From: JAAELZ01 sp965209105
GTDB lineage: Bacteria; Pseudomonadota; Gammaproteobacteria; Arenicellales; Poriferihabitantaceae
Length of the DNA stretch: 64,000 nt
Reading direction: 5' to 3'
NCBI GenBank assembly: GCA_965209105.1
Contig: CBDBQB010000015.1
Location: 10,776-74,775 of the forward strand
Shown: positions 1-8,748 of the stretch, piece after piece
Layout: each line of letters opens with the position of its first letter
Position numbering within the stretch: the first letter of the stretch is position 1
Program-made: the position numbers and the translations under genes
Notes under the pieces: generated by a model
What the model saw: the letters and a program-made list of their open reading frames with translations, nothing else
What the model was told of the DNA's origin: nothing
Databases searched by the model: none

Positions 1-9
1 TCAGAGGTA

Positions 10-40
10 TTGCGTTAGTGTATCTTCCCGCGACTATAAT
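10..40 (+). promoter_or_regulatory. Possible sigma-70 promoter of the ABC importer operon
   Basis: A perfect TATAAT lies at 35-40 and a TTGCGT at 10-15, separated by 19 bases, which is longer than the ideal 17. The start codon at 64 follows with a GGAA-type ribosome binding site near 50. The upstream part is cut by the window edge, so a regulator site could lie outside. Confidence 0.35.
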
Positions 41-63
41 TACACTAAGGAACCATACAAATC

Positions 64-1761
64 ATGCTTACACACTCACACTCATATAGCCCGCGAACAT
101 TTTTGATCGCCATCGGCGTAACGCTGACTCTAGCCGTTGCTGGATACAGCGACCTCAAGGCTGACAGCCACAAACCAGCCGACTCGTCGACCATGGAAGC
201 TCAGGATGCCCGTACTGACTCTCTGACGATTGCCATCACGGGGTATGAGAACAATTTGACACCGCTGACAATTTCGTTCGGCTCGTTCCCGCTCACTCAC
301 GATTTGGTAAATATGGTTTACGACACACTCTTTTGGTCGACAGCACGCGACAATCCAGATCCTTGGCTAGCCGAAAGCGCCGAACCATCTGAAGACGGAA
401 TGGTTTGGACTGTGAATTTACGCGATGGTGTCGTTTGGCATGATGGTGAGGCATTTACCTCAGAAGATGTCGCCTTCACCTTCGATTACTACAAGAGTTT
501 CAGCCGGGGTCGTTACGCCCACCACGTGAGCGAGGCACCTGTGTACGACCATGCTGAGATCGTTGACCCCCTAACCGTGAAGTTGTTCTTTAACAATCCT
601 GTTTCGGTATTCCGGAGCATTCCTGGCGGTGACTTACCAATTTTGCCGGAACATATCTGGGCGTCGATAGAAAAACCAGGGTCCGCCAAAAAGATGCTTC
701 CGATCGGCACTGGTCCTTACAAGATGAAGGAGATGGTGGCCGATCAGAGCTACGTGCTCGCGGCGAATGACGACTATTTCCTCGGCCAGCCGCGCGTAGC
801 GGAACTGGTGCTCAACGTGGTTCCAAACCCTGCGACCGCGTTCGCTGCTCTCCGGACTGGCCAGGTAGCACTAGCAGCCGGCCGCAACGTTCCTGGAGAA
901 TTGTTGTCTGAATTCGAGTCGCTTGACGACATCGAGGTGGTTCGCGGCTCCCGCTTTGAGTCTCTCCACCTCTACATCAACACACAGAAAGCGCCATTGT
1001 CTGATCCTGAGTTGCGACGGGCGATTGATATGGCAATCGATGATCAAGCAGTCGTCGACACGATTCTGCAGGGGCTCGGTTCAATCGGTCGACCGAGCTT
1101 CACACACCCTGATTCCCCATGGGCACTTCCCGACGGAGATCCTGCTGCGACAGCCCGATTCGACGTGGCTGGCGCCAATGCAATTCTTGATGCCGCCGGT
1201 TATGTCGATTCAGACGATGACGGTATACGCGAAACACCAGACGGAGAGCCGCTCAATTTCGCAATCATGGGTTCGGCGAACGAACCGCAAGATCTGCGCA
1301 CAGCGCAGCTCGTTGCCCAACAGGTTAAAAAAGCCGGCATTAAAATGAGTGTGCTTGGCCTAGACCCAGCAACGGTAAGACAGCGCCGCAAACCCGGTAA
1401 GGACGGAAGTCCAGCACCCTATGATCTCCGTATCGGCAGTCTCGATAGCCATGCGCACGCTGACCCCGACGGTTTGTTGTATTTCTTCCATTCACCCGGG
1501 AAGGGATTCGGTAAGGTCATCACTGGATACGCCAATGCGGAGTTCGACGCTATCATCGACAAAGCCTCAGCCACTGGCGACAACGCCGTGCGTAAGGAGA
1601 TCCTGGCTGATGCACAAACAAAATTAGCCGAAGACGCGCCTATTATCACGCTTGCTTACATTGAAGGCGTCTATGCGTTCCGCCCGGATATGTATAAGCA
1701 CTGGGTCTCCGACACAGGTCACGGACTCTTCAACAAACGATCCTTCCTTCCCGGCCAGTAG
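64..1761 (+). CDS. ABC transporter substrate-binding protein, family 5 (peptide/nickel type)
   Basis: This is the extracytoplasmic solute-binding protein of a peptide/oligopeptide/nickel-type importer encoded by the next three genes. At 565 residues it has the usual length for SBP_bac_5. Visible family features are the early segment ending WLAESAEPSEDG, the VNLRDGVVWHDGEAFT block and GTGPYKM. The N-terminus is a signal peptide with a hydrophobic core at about residues 13-27. It ends LAVAG followed by Tyr28, where a lipoprotein signal would have Cys; the codon is TAC, one transition from TGC. It may therefore be periplasmic and unlipidated, or have changed anchoring. The substrate cannot be read from the sequence. 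Base composition is richer in G and C than the genes after 5700, which suggests transfer. Confidence 0.9.
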   Translation: MLTHSHSYSPRTFLIAIGVTLTLAVAGYSDLKADSHKPADSSTMEAQDARTDSLTIAITGYENNLTPLTISFGSFPLTHDLVNMVYDTLFWSTARDNPDPWLAESAEPSEDGMVWTVNLRDGVVWHDGEAFTSEDVAFTFDYYKSFSRGRYAHHVSEAPVYDHAEIVDPLTVKLFFNNPVSVFRSIPGGDLPILPEHIWASIEKPGSAKKMLPIGTGPYKMKEMVADQSYVLAANDDYFLGQPRVAELVLNVVPNPATAFAALRTGQVALAAGRNVPGELLSEFESLDDIEVVRGSRFESLHLYINTQKAPLSDPELRRAIDMAIDDQAVVDTILQGLGSIGRPSFTHPDSPWALPDGDPAATARFDVAGANAILDAAGYVDSDDDGIRETPDGEPLNFAIMGSANEPQDLRTAQLVAQQVKKAGIKMSVLGLDPATVRQRRKPGKDGSPAPYDLRIGSLDSHAHADPDGLLYFFHSPGKGFGKVITGYANAEFDAIIDKASATGDNAVRKEILADAQTKLAEDAPIITLAYIEGVYAFRPDMYKHWVSDTGHGLFNKRSFLPGQ

Positions 1762-1776
1762 CGGGGCCCATAGGGC

Positions 1777-2769
1777 GTGCGCAGTTTTATAGCACGCCGG
1801 GTATTGCAGTATGCCCTCGTCTTGTTGGGGGCGATCGTAATCAACTTTGCCTTGCCAAGGATGGCTCCAGGAAGCGTTATCGACTTTCTGGTGCCTCCCG
1901 CGGAAGTTGGCAGTCTCACAGCGGAACAACGACAAGAAATCCTTGACGAGTACGATCTGGGCGGGTCCATTCCTGAGCAGTTCGTGAGCTATATTTCGGG
2001 GCTTCCAAAAGGACGCTTAGGCGTCTCTGTAATATATGGTCGGCCAGTGGAGGACCTCCTCCTAGAGCGGTTGCCGTGGACCTTGCTACTGGTGGGTTCA
2101 GCACTGGTGTTGTCGGTGGTGATCGGAACGGCACTCGGTTTCATGTCGGGCTGGCGACGCGGAACGCGCGCTGATGCAGGGATACTCTCGGGGGTGATGT
2201 TTGTACAATCCATGCCCGCCTTCTTCGTCGCGATGCTACTGGTCTTGTTGTTTTCAGTGCAGTTGGGTTGGTTTCCGGTTTACGGAGCGGTGTCGGCGAC
2301 GGTTGAGCCGGGATGGGATCAGATAGTGTCGATTGCGCAGCGATTGGTCATGCCGCTTATCACCTTGACGGCTGCCTCCATCGGCGGGATCTATCTGGTC
2401 GCGCGCCCGGCCATTGTGGCCGAGACGCGTGAGGATTACGTTGTCATGGCTGCCGCAAAAGGACTCAGTGCGCGCGCTGTGAGGCGCCATGCCCAACGCA
2501 ACGCCTTTATCCCAATCTCCACGGTCGCGCTGATCGGCCTCGGCGACATCGTCGGCGGAGCGACCGTAGTCGAGACGGTTTTCGCCTATCCGGGTATCGG
2601 TCGATTGATATTTGATAGTGTTATACGCCGTGACTATCCAGTATTGCAAGGCGCATTCTTTGTGCTGGCCGTGACGGTAATTTTGGCAAACTTCATTGCC
2701 GACCTTCTCTATCCGCTGCTCGATCCGCGGGTAAGACGCGCGAAAGCAATCCTTGAGAATCCTGAGTGA
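1777..2769 (+). CDS. ABC transporter permease, DppB/OppB family
   Basis: This is the first inner-membrane permease of the importer, 330 residues with a GTG start 15 bases after the binding-protein stop. An N-terminal membrane helix carries the RRVLQYALVLLGAIVINF type start seen in DppB proteins, and five further hydrophobic segments follow. The cytoplasmic coupling loop has the EAA-like pattern AAAKGLSARAVRRHAQRNA at about residues 226-245, followed by the conserved VETVFAYPGIGRL block. Its stop codon overlaps the GTG of the next gene, so translation is probably coupled. It would pair with the permease half of the following fusion protein to form the channel. Confidence 0.9.
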   Translation: MRSFIARRVLQYALVLLGAIVINFALPRMAPGSVIDFLVPPAEVGSLTAEQRQEILDEYDLGGSIPEQFVSYISGLPKGRLGVSVIYGRPVEDLLLERLPWTLLLVGSALVLSVVIGTALGFMSGWRRGTRADAGILSGVMFVQSMPAFFVAMLLVLLFSVQLGWFPVYGAVSATVEPGWDQIVSIAQRLVMPLITLTAASIGGIYLVARPAIVAETREDYVVMAAAKGLSARAVRRHAQRNAFIPISTVALIGLGDIVGGATVVETVFAYPGIGRLIFDSVIRRDYPVLQGAFFVLAVTVILANFIADLLYPLLDPRVRRAKAILENPE

Positions 2770-4682
2770 CCGAGGCGACAACGGTCAGCGATGTCGTTCG
2801 CGCCTCGCGGCCCCGTTCGCATAGGTCGGGAGGGCGTCGACAGGTGTTCTGGCTTGGCTGGCTGGGTGTGGCCCTGCTGCTGATCATGATTTTGGCCGCA
2901 GTATTCGCACCTCTTATTACATCGTCCGATCCGGATTTCATCGGCGACCTGCCACATCTGGGGCCGTCAGGAGATCATTGGCTCGGCACCAACGACCTCG
3001 GGCAGGATATTTTCACAAGGCTGATATACGGATCTCGGCTCTCGCTATCGATCGGGGTTCTTGCGGGGCTACTGGCTAGTGGTGTGGGCATTGTTGCCGG
3101 GCTCGCCGCTGGTTACTATAAGGGTGTAACGGAAATGGTGATCATGCGAGCCGTCGATCTGACGCTCTCCTTACCCTTCATTCCGCTTGTCATCGTTCTG
3201 GTGGCCTTCTTTGGCCGGGGCTTGTGGATTACTGTGGTGGCAATCGCAGTACTGCTTTGGGCGCGACCCGCTCGTATCGTACGGTCGCAAGTGCTCAAGG
3301 TGAGCGCATTTCAGCACGTTGATGCCTCACGCGCGATGGGCAGTACCTCACTGCGAACAATTTACCGGCATGTGCTACCCAGAACCTGGCCGTTAGCAGT
3401 TGCCCAATTCGTCTACGCGGCAAACATTGCAATATTGATCGAGGCATCTCTGGCGTTTCTGGGTCTGGGTGATCCCGAGCGCGTGAGCTGGGGAACCATG
3501 TTGTTCTTTGCAAACTCCGCAAATGCTATGTTGACTCAGGCTTGGCAATGGTGGGTGCTCCCGCCAGGGTTGGCACTAACCGCATCGGTGGTTGGTTTCG
3601 CTTTTGTGGGTGTGGCGCTTGAGCAATGGGGCGATCGACGGCTATCGGAGTCGCCATCGGCCTCCGTTTCAACCCGCCGGTCGAAGCGCCCAGTGGCTCG
3701 AGAGCTTAGCGCCGGCTCCTCAATCGACACAAAAGGATCGGCGCTATCGGTTCGCGATTTACGCGTAGTGTACAATGCCCTCGAAGGCGACTTATATGCG
3801 GTTGATGGCGTTAACTTTGACATCGGCGAGCGAAAAATCGTCGGGCTAGTGGGTGAGTCTGGATGTGGTAAGACGACCCTGGCAATGTCGTTGGTCGGCT
3901 TGATTCCAGCGCCGGGTGTTGTGGTCGGCGGTTCAATCCTCGTGGCTGGCCGTGATTTGGCTGCAGCGACTCCTCGGGAGCTGGAGACAATCCGAGGTCG
4001 TTCGATCAGCTTGATACCGCAAAGCTCGATGAACGCGCTGAATCCTGCCTATACCGTTCATCGCCAGTTGACCGAGACGGCCGAATTGACCATGCCGAAG
4101 AAGCAGGCTTTGGATAGGGCCGACGAAATGTTTGACCTGGTGGGCCTCGCTGCCTCCCATCACCGTTCTTTTCCTCATCAACTAAGCGGGGGTATGCGCC
4201 AGCGGGTCGTGATCGCGATGGCCGTGATCAACAACCCCCAGCTCCTGATCGCTGACGAACCTCTCACCGGCCTTGATGTGCTTACCCAAGAGCGAATCGT
4301 GGACCTTTTCTTAAAGCTTCGGGAACATCTAGGCGTCGCCATCCTTCTCGTCTCGCACGATCTTCCGCTCGTGGGTCAGGTTTCGGACGAGCTGCTAGTG
4401 ATGTATGCGGGACAGATCATCGAAAGCGGTGCTGCAAACGATGTTATATCAAACCCTGCTCACCCTTACACCCAGGAACTGTTGAAAGCATTTCCTACTC
4501 TGTATGGTCCCCGTGGTGATCTAACCACCTTGCCTGGGCAGCCCCCTGATCTTCGCATGCCCCCGTCTGGTTGCCGCTTCCATCCGCGCTGCCCCCAGAC
4601 CATAGAGGTCTGCGCTACAAAAGTTCCCGAGCAAACAACAATGGCGGACAATCACAAGGCCCGCTGCTTGCTACTGCAATGA
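2766..4682 (+). CDS. Fused ABC permease (DppC type) and ATPase (DppD type)
   Basis: One 638-residue reading frame joins two proteins that are usually separate. Residues 1 to about 290 are a DppC-like permease, with the DHWLGTNDLGQD motif near residue 73, several membrane helices and a coupling loop around DASRAMGSTSLRTIY. A polar linker of about 35 residues follows. From about 325 to the end it is a DppD-like ATPase: Walker A GESGCGKTT near 361, signature LSGGMRQR near 472, Walker B LLIADEP, and a C-terminal oligopeptide-transporter extension with the Cys pattern CRFHPRCP. The start is a GTG overlapping the previous stop; the stop overlaps the next start as ATGA. No stop or frame break separates the halves, so the fusion looks genuine and would tether one ATPase to one permease. 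Confidence 0.9.
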   Translation: MTEATTVSDVVRASRPRSHRSGGRRQVFWLGWLGVALLLIMILAAVFAPLITSSDPDFIGDLPHLGPSGDHWLGTNDLGQDIFTRLIYGSRLSLSIGVLAGLLASGVGIVAGLAAGYYKGVTEMVIMRAVDLTLSLPFIPLVIVLVAFFGRGLWITVVAIAVLLWARPARIVRSQVLKVSAFQHVDASRAMGSTSLRTIYRHVLPRTWPLAVAQFVYAANIAILIEASLAFLGLGDPERVSWGTMLFFANSANAMLTQAWQWWVLPPGLALTASVVGFAFVGVALEQWGDRRLSESPSASVSTRRSKRPVARELSAGSSIDTKGSALSVRDLRVVYNALEGDLYAVDGVNFDIGERKIVGLVGESGCGKTTLAMSLVGLIPAPGVVVGGSILVAGRDLAAATPRELETIRGRSISLIPQSSMNALNPAYTVHRQLTETAELTMPKKQALDRADEMFDLVGLAASHHRSFPHQLSGGMRQRVVIAMAVINNPQLLIADEPLTGLDVLTQERIVDLFLKLREHLGVAILLVSHDLPLVGQVSDELLVMYAGQIIESGAANDVISNPAHPYTQELLKAFPTLYGPRGDLTTLPGQPPDLRMPPSGCRFHPRCPQTIEVCATKVPEQTTMADNHKARCLLLQ

Positions 4683-5485
4683 CGACTGGCGACGTTCGGA
4701 TCGAATTCATCAATGTGACCAAGACGTTCCAGGTTAGTGCGCGCTCCCTGGTTTCGGCTCACGCCACTTTCGACGCGGTAAAGGGTGTTTCAATCTCGGT
4801 GTCAGCAGGGGAAATACTGGGTCTGGTTGGCGAAAGTGGCGCGGGTAAAACCACGGTTGGCCGGCTCGCAATGGGGCTTGAGAAGCCAAGCTCGGGGCTT
4901 GTTTCCTTTGAGGGGATCTCGTTACCGGATCGCTCCGCCTCTGAACTTCGACAACTGCGCCAACGGATGCATTTGATCTTCCAGGATCCATATCAGTCGC
5001 TCCACCCTGGGATGAAGGTAGGCGACCTTGTCGCGGAACCACTCGAGATTGCCGGGGTGTTCAAGCGAGACCGACATTCGGTCACCATCGAGGCGCTGGA
5101 GAAGGTGAAGCTAAACCCAGCTGAAGAGTTCTTCCATCGATTCCCACACGAACTGTCAGGAGGCCAGCGCCAGCGCGTGGCTTTTGCGCGGGCCTTAGTT
5201 GCCAAGCCTCGGTGTGTGATCGCCGATGAGCCAACATCAATGCTCGATGTGTCGTTGCGTGCTGGAATCCTCGATCTCGTGAGGCTTATTCGCGATGAAG
5301 CACGGTGTGCTGTTCTCTATATAACGCATGATCTTGCCATGGCAAGGCACATATGCGATCGGATCGCAGTGATGAAAAACGGCGCGATAGTCGAGATTGG
5401 CCCAACTGATAGCGTGATCGACAGCCCCCAGCATTCTTACACCAAGCAGTTACTGCAGGCTGCCCACCGCCTCCGACATGCCTGA
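4679..5485 (+). CDS. ABC transporter ATP-binding protein, DppF/OppF family
   Basis: This is the second ATPase of the importer, 268 residues from the ATG at 4679, which overlaps the previous stop as ATGA. The frame is open further upstream to 4571, but that part lies inside the previous gene and is not family-like. Walker A is GESGAGKTT, the signature LSGGQRQRVAFARAL and Walker B CVIADEPTSMLD, followed by the switch His in ITHDLAMA. It would heterodimerise with the ATPase domain of the preceding fusion. The C-terminal extension is shorter than in many DppF proteins and lacks the Cys-rich tail. It is the last gene of the operon; no intrinsic terminator is visible after it. Confidence 0.9.
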   Translation: MTTGDVRIEFINVTKTFQVSARSLVSAHATFDAVKGVSISVSAGEILGLVGESGAGKTTVGRLAMGLEKPSSGLVSFEGISLPDRSASELRQLRQRMHLIFQDPYQSLHPGMKVGDLVAEPLEIAGVFKRDRHSVTIEALEKVKLNPAEEFFHRFPHELSGGQRQRVAFARALVAKPRCVIADEPTSMLDVSLRAGILDLVRLIRDEARCAVLYITHDLAMARHICDRIAVMKNGAIVEIGPTDSVIDSPQHSYTKQLLQAAHRLRHA

Positions 5486-5737
5486 CGCGGGCATCCGGCA
5501 AATAGTAAGACAGTTGTGCGCGGTATAACCATTGTCGATACTATTTTAAGTTCCGCTACAGTTATGGCCTATTGGTCGGTAATTGAATCGACTTTAACCT
5601 GGGTTTAGTCTGGTACTCTTGAAGATGTTCGGAATCGAACTTTTATATTTGCCACTTTTATTAGTTTGTTTTTTTAGATACTGTCAATCAGGAGATTGCC
5701 TAGTAATTTTGTTGGACACGCATAGGTACCAATAATT

Positions 5738-6559
5738 ATGGTGAAACAATCAGAAAATTCACTTTCTCCCGTACTCTATCTACCCCACGGCGGGGGACCT
5801 TTACCCATTTTGGGAGACAGAAAGCACGAGGGTTTAATTGCATTTCTGAAAGGCATCTCTCAGACAATTCAAGAACCTTCAGCGATTCTTGTCATCAGCG
5901 CCCATTGGGAAGAAAACGCGGCAACGATTACCAGCCAATATCAACCTAAAATGATTTACGATTATTCAGGATTTCCTGCACAAGCTTATGAAATAAAATA
6001 TCCAGCTTATGGAGATTCTGCATTAGCACAGGATATAGTTGAACTGTTGGAGAAAGACGGATTTACAGCAAATCTTAACGCACAGCGTGGTATTGATCAT
6101 GGAACCTATGTGCCGTTAAAACTGATGTATCCCGAAGCGCATATTCCTTGTCTACAGTTGTCGTTGCTTAAAAATCTTGATCCTTCAATGCATATAGAGA
6201 TCGGCAGATCCATCGCCAGTTTGCGCAATAAAAACGTTCTTATCATCGGCTCAGGAATGTCTTTTCATAATCTTCGTTTATTTTTTCAGCCTGAAACAGA
6301 CAGCCTCAACAAGAGTATTGCGTTCGATCGTTGGTTGGTCGACACATGTACCCGTAAATCACTATCCAATGTAGAGCGAGAGAAACGATTGATTGCTTGG
6401 GAAAGTGCGCCTCATGCGCGTTACTGCCATCCACGAGAAGAGCATTTGTTACCACTACACGTTTGTTTTGGAGCAGCAAGCATTGAGACATCCACCGCGA
6501 AATTGATTTACAACGAAGATTTACTGGGAGCGCGAGTTTCGGCGCTGCTGTGGAATTAA
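5738..6559 (+). CDS. Class III extradiol ring-cleavage dioxygenase (LigB/DODA family)
   Basis: A 273-residue protein of the LigB-like superfamily that includes plant and bacterial 4,5-DOPA dioxygenases. Candidate metal and active-site residues are visible: His17 in LPHGGGPLP, His56 in SAHWEE, His121 in DHGTYVPL, His177 in GSGMSFHN, and His231 and His236 in HPREEHLLPL. Members open aromatic ortho-diols with a mononuclear metal ion and molecular oxygen; the actual substrate is unknown. The ATG at 5738 leaves a short non-conserved N-terminus before the conserved segment. Composition is lower in GC than the ABC operon upstream. An IS element follows 26 bases after the stop and separates it from a GlcG/HbpS-like gene that may once have been its operon partner. 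Confidence 0.88.
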   Translation: MVKQSENSLSPVLYLPHGGGPLPILGDRKHEGLIAFLKGISQTIQEPSAILVISAHWEENAATITSQYQPKMIYDYSGFPAQAYEIKYPAYGDSALAQDIVELLEKDGFTANLNAQRGIDHGTYVPLKLMYPEAHIPCLQLSLLKNLDPSMHIEIGRSIASLRNKNVLIIGSGMSFHNLRLFFQPETDSLNKSIAFDRWLVDTCTRKSLSNVEREKRLIAWESAPHARYCHPREEHLLPLHVCFGAASIETSTAKLIYNEDLLGARVSALLWN

Positions 6560-6582
6560 CGCTAGATAGTGGCTAATAAAAA

Positions 6583-7831
6583 TAAGAGAGACCTTTGCAT
6601 AATTCCGAAAGGGTCGAGACATAAATGTTAAAATTCAAACAGAATTATATCGTTAGGAAATAGTCGCTATGTCTTGGAAAAACCTATCACAATATGGCCT
6701 TGCAGACGCCTTGTTATCGAAGCATGATAGTCTAAAAGAGCTTGATGATGTTCATCAAATTATCGATTGGCCTGAGATCGAAGGTCTTCTGAGTCCGTTA
6801 TATTCCAGTAAACGAGGTAAGCCAGCCTTTCCGCCGCTGATGATGTTTAAAGTGATGCTGCTCCAAGCCTGGTATAACTTAAGCGACCCAGCGATGGAGA
6901 AACAACTGGCTCGGGATTTATTGTTTCGCCGCTTTGTTGGTCTGAATCTAAGCGATTCGATACCTGATCATTCAACTATCTGGCGATTCAGGAATCTTCT
7001 TCAGAAAGAAGGCTTATTGGATGCCATGTTAGCGCGTATCAATACGCAACTTGCCCGAGCCAGTTTGATCGTCACCCAAGGTTCGATCAGTATTGTGGAT
7101 GCCACCGTGATTGAAGCCAAGCAATCTCGCCCGAGGAAGAATAAGAAAGGTAAAAATACGCAAGACCCTGAAGCGGCTTATACCTCAAAGATATCAGCCG
7201 ATGGTAAACGTAAAACGACGTACGGATATAAGCTTCATGCAAATACAGATGAAGATGGCTTTATCAAGAAATTGGCGTATAGCCCAGCGAACGACCATGA
7301 CTCACAGCATTTTGATGAGGTATTGACGGGCAAGGAATCTGCTGTCTATGCTGACAGTGCCTATGCTAGCCAGAAGAATGAAGAGCGACTCGGCAAGAAA
7401 AGCAAGATATTGTATCGAGCTTATCGGAACGCACCATTGAGTGATGCGCAGAAAGCGGGCGAATAAAATACGTTCTGGTATCCGTTCGACAGTTGAGCGT
7501 GTCTTTGGCTTACTGAAACTTCACCACGGATTATCAAAAGCGCGTTATATGGGTTTGGAGCGAAACAAATGCCGAGCGCAGCTGATCGCGATGAGCCACA
7601 ACATCAAGTGTGGCCTGTCGATATACCGGAAAATGCAGGTGAGTTGTGCCTAAAGGCCACGAAAGGCGATTAAACCAGCCTCTTTCCTTGGAAAAGGCGC
7701 CTCAAATGGTGTTAATTCCATCGAATCGGGTCGAAAAGCCCCTTTGCGAAGATAAATGCACATGTGTCGCTCAAAAAACGGAGTATTCATACGAAGCGGC
7801 GGAAAAGCTGTGATAATGCAAAGCTCTCTAA
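6583..7831 (+). mobile_element. IS5-family insertion sequence with frameshifted transposase
   Basis: The element runs from about 6586 to 7828 (about 1.24 kb). The left end reads GAGAGACCTTTGCAT and the right end, inverted, reads GAGAGCTTTGCAT, so the terminal repeats match except for two extra bases on the left. A TAA trinucleotide flanks both sides (6583-6585 and 7829-7831), consistent with the TNA target duplication known for some IS5 subgroups. It holds one transposase gene, broken by a frameshift. Its right end lies 13 to 15 bases upstream of the next start codon and leaves that gene's AGAGGGA ribosome binding site intact. Confidence 0.85.
6669..7653 (+). pseudogene. IS5-family (DDE) transposase, disrupted by a frameshift
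   Basis: The first frame (6669-7466, 265 residues) holds the N-terminal DUF772-like domain and two of the catalytic acids: Asp144 in SIVDATVIEA and Asp229 in VYADSAYAS. It ends at a premature TAA after SDAQKAGE. The remainder continues in the +1 frame from about 7459 to 7653 as NKIRSGIRSTVERVFGLLK, carrying the third catalytic residue, Glu. Joining the two requires skipping one base near 7457-7462 (AAAGCGGGCGAATAA). There is no slippery run there of the kind used by programmed -1 frameshifting, so a one-base insertion is the simpler reading. As it stands the protein would lack the catalytic Glu and be inactive. Confidence 0.85.
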
Positions 7832-7843
7832 GAGGGAACAAAT

Positions 7844-8284
7844 ATGAATAATCGAGGAATATCACTTGCAGATGCACAAAGAATTGTCTCGGAATCTTTG
7901 GCTATTGCTAAAAAAAATAATAGCCCTCCTTTGTCAATTGCCTTGTTAGATAGTGGAGGTCATTTGAAAACCTTTGCAGGCGAAGATGGTGTTGGGACAC
8001 AACGGGCACAGATAGCTCAGGGAAAAGCCAGTGCGGCATTAGGGTTGGGATTTGGTACCGGTCAATTTCACACCTTGGTAAAAAATAAAGTTTTACCAGA
8101 GATGTTTGCAGTTTGCATCAACGGTGCCACAAATGGCCAATTCATTCCATTGCCTGGCGGTGTACTGATACTTAAAGATGGAGAAATAGTCGGCGCTTTA
8201 GGAATTTCAGGCTCCTCATCTGAAATGGATGAAAATATCGCAGTATCGGCGATTCAATCTTGTCTTTTCACAGCGAAACCTTAG
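7844..8284 (+). CDS. GlcG/HbpS family haem-binding-like protein (DUF336)
   Basis: A 146-residue protein of the GlcG/HbpS family, recognised by the N-terminal ISLADAQRIV and the central ALLDSGGHLKTFAGEDG, followed by the glycine-rich PLPGGVLILKDGEIVGALGISG. Family members include HbpS, a haem-degradation and redox-sensing protein, and GlcG, encoded with glycolate oxidase; for most members the role is unknown. No signal peptide is visible, so it should be cytoplasmic. The ribosome binding site AGAGGGA lies just downstream of the IS right end, so the gene is still translatable but its original promoter or operon link has been displaced. Its nearest upstream neighbour before the insertion was the extradiol dioxygenase. 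Confidence 0.85.
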   Translation: MNNRGISLADAQRIVSESLAIAKKNNSPPLSIALLDSGGHLKTFAGEDGVGTQRAQIAQGKASAALGLGFGTGQFHTLVKNKVLPEMFAVCINGATNGQFIPLPGGVLILKDGEIVGALGISGSSSEMDENIAVSAIQSCLFTAKP

Positions 8285-8748
8285 TTGAACCTAAATAGAC
8301 AGATAACTCGGATGAAGCGAGAACAATCACAGGCGCTGTCAGGTTAACTGAATGAAACCGCCGCATCGACACTAATTTACGCGCCCTTTTTACCATAATA
8401 CGAGGCCTTAACTTAGTGCCATTCGGGGCACCTAGTGCTATTTAGGAAACGTAATTTAATTATTCTACATCGCTAGGATCAAAATGGATTGCAGAATAGA
8501 AAAAGTAATTTGAATGAAGATTTGATTTTGATGCCATCGAGCAGTGGTTGAAGGAATATCTAGACTTTGATATAGTGCGGTTTGTACTGTGAGCGGTACG
8601 CATTATTCATCAATGTAATAGGTGGCTGAACCCTTAGCGAACTATTAACGCAAAGAGTTTTCCGATTTGATAGTTAACTCATCATAAAAAGACTATGAGC
8701 GCGGGGTTTGTTACTTGGCTTTTAGTCTCTGTTGTGGAGGATTGATAC
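8285..8748. other. Intergenic stretch of 464 bases without a recognised gene
   Basis: I see no convincing coding frame, tRNA or strong terminator. A short inverted repeat GTGCC/GGCAC with a six-base loop lies near 8415-8432. The region presumably holds the promoter of the secreted protein that starts at 8749; I cannot place it with confidence. Confidence 0.4.

Noticed and set aside
2254..2781. A 175-codon reading frame on the minus strand within the DppB/DppC region
   Set aside because: It lies wholly antisense to two clear permease genes, has no recognisable domain and is explained by GC-rich codon structure.
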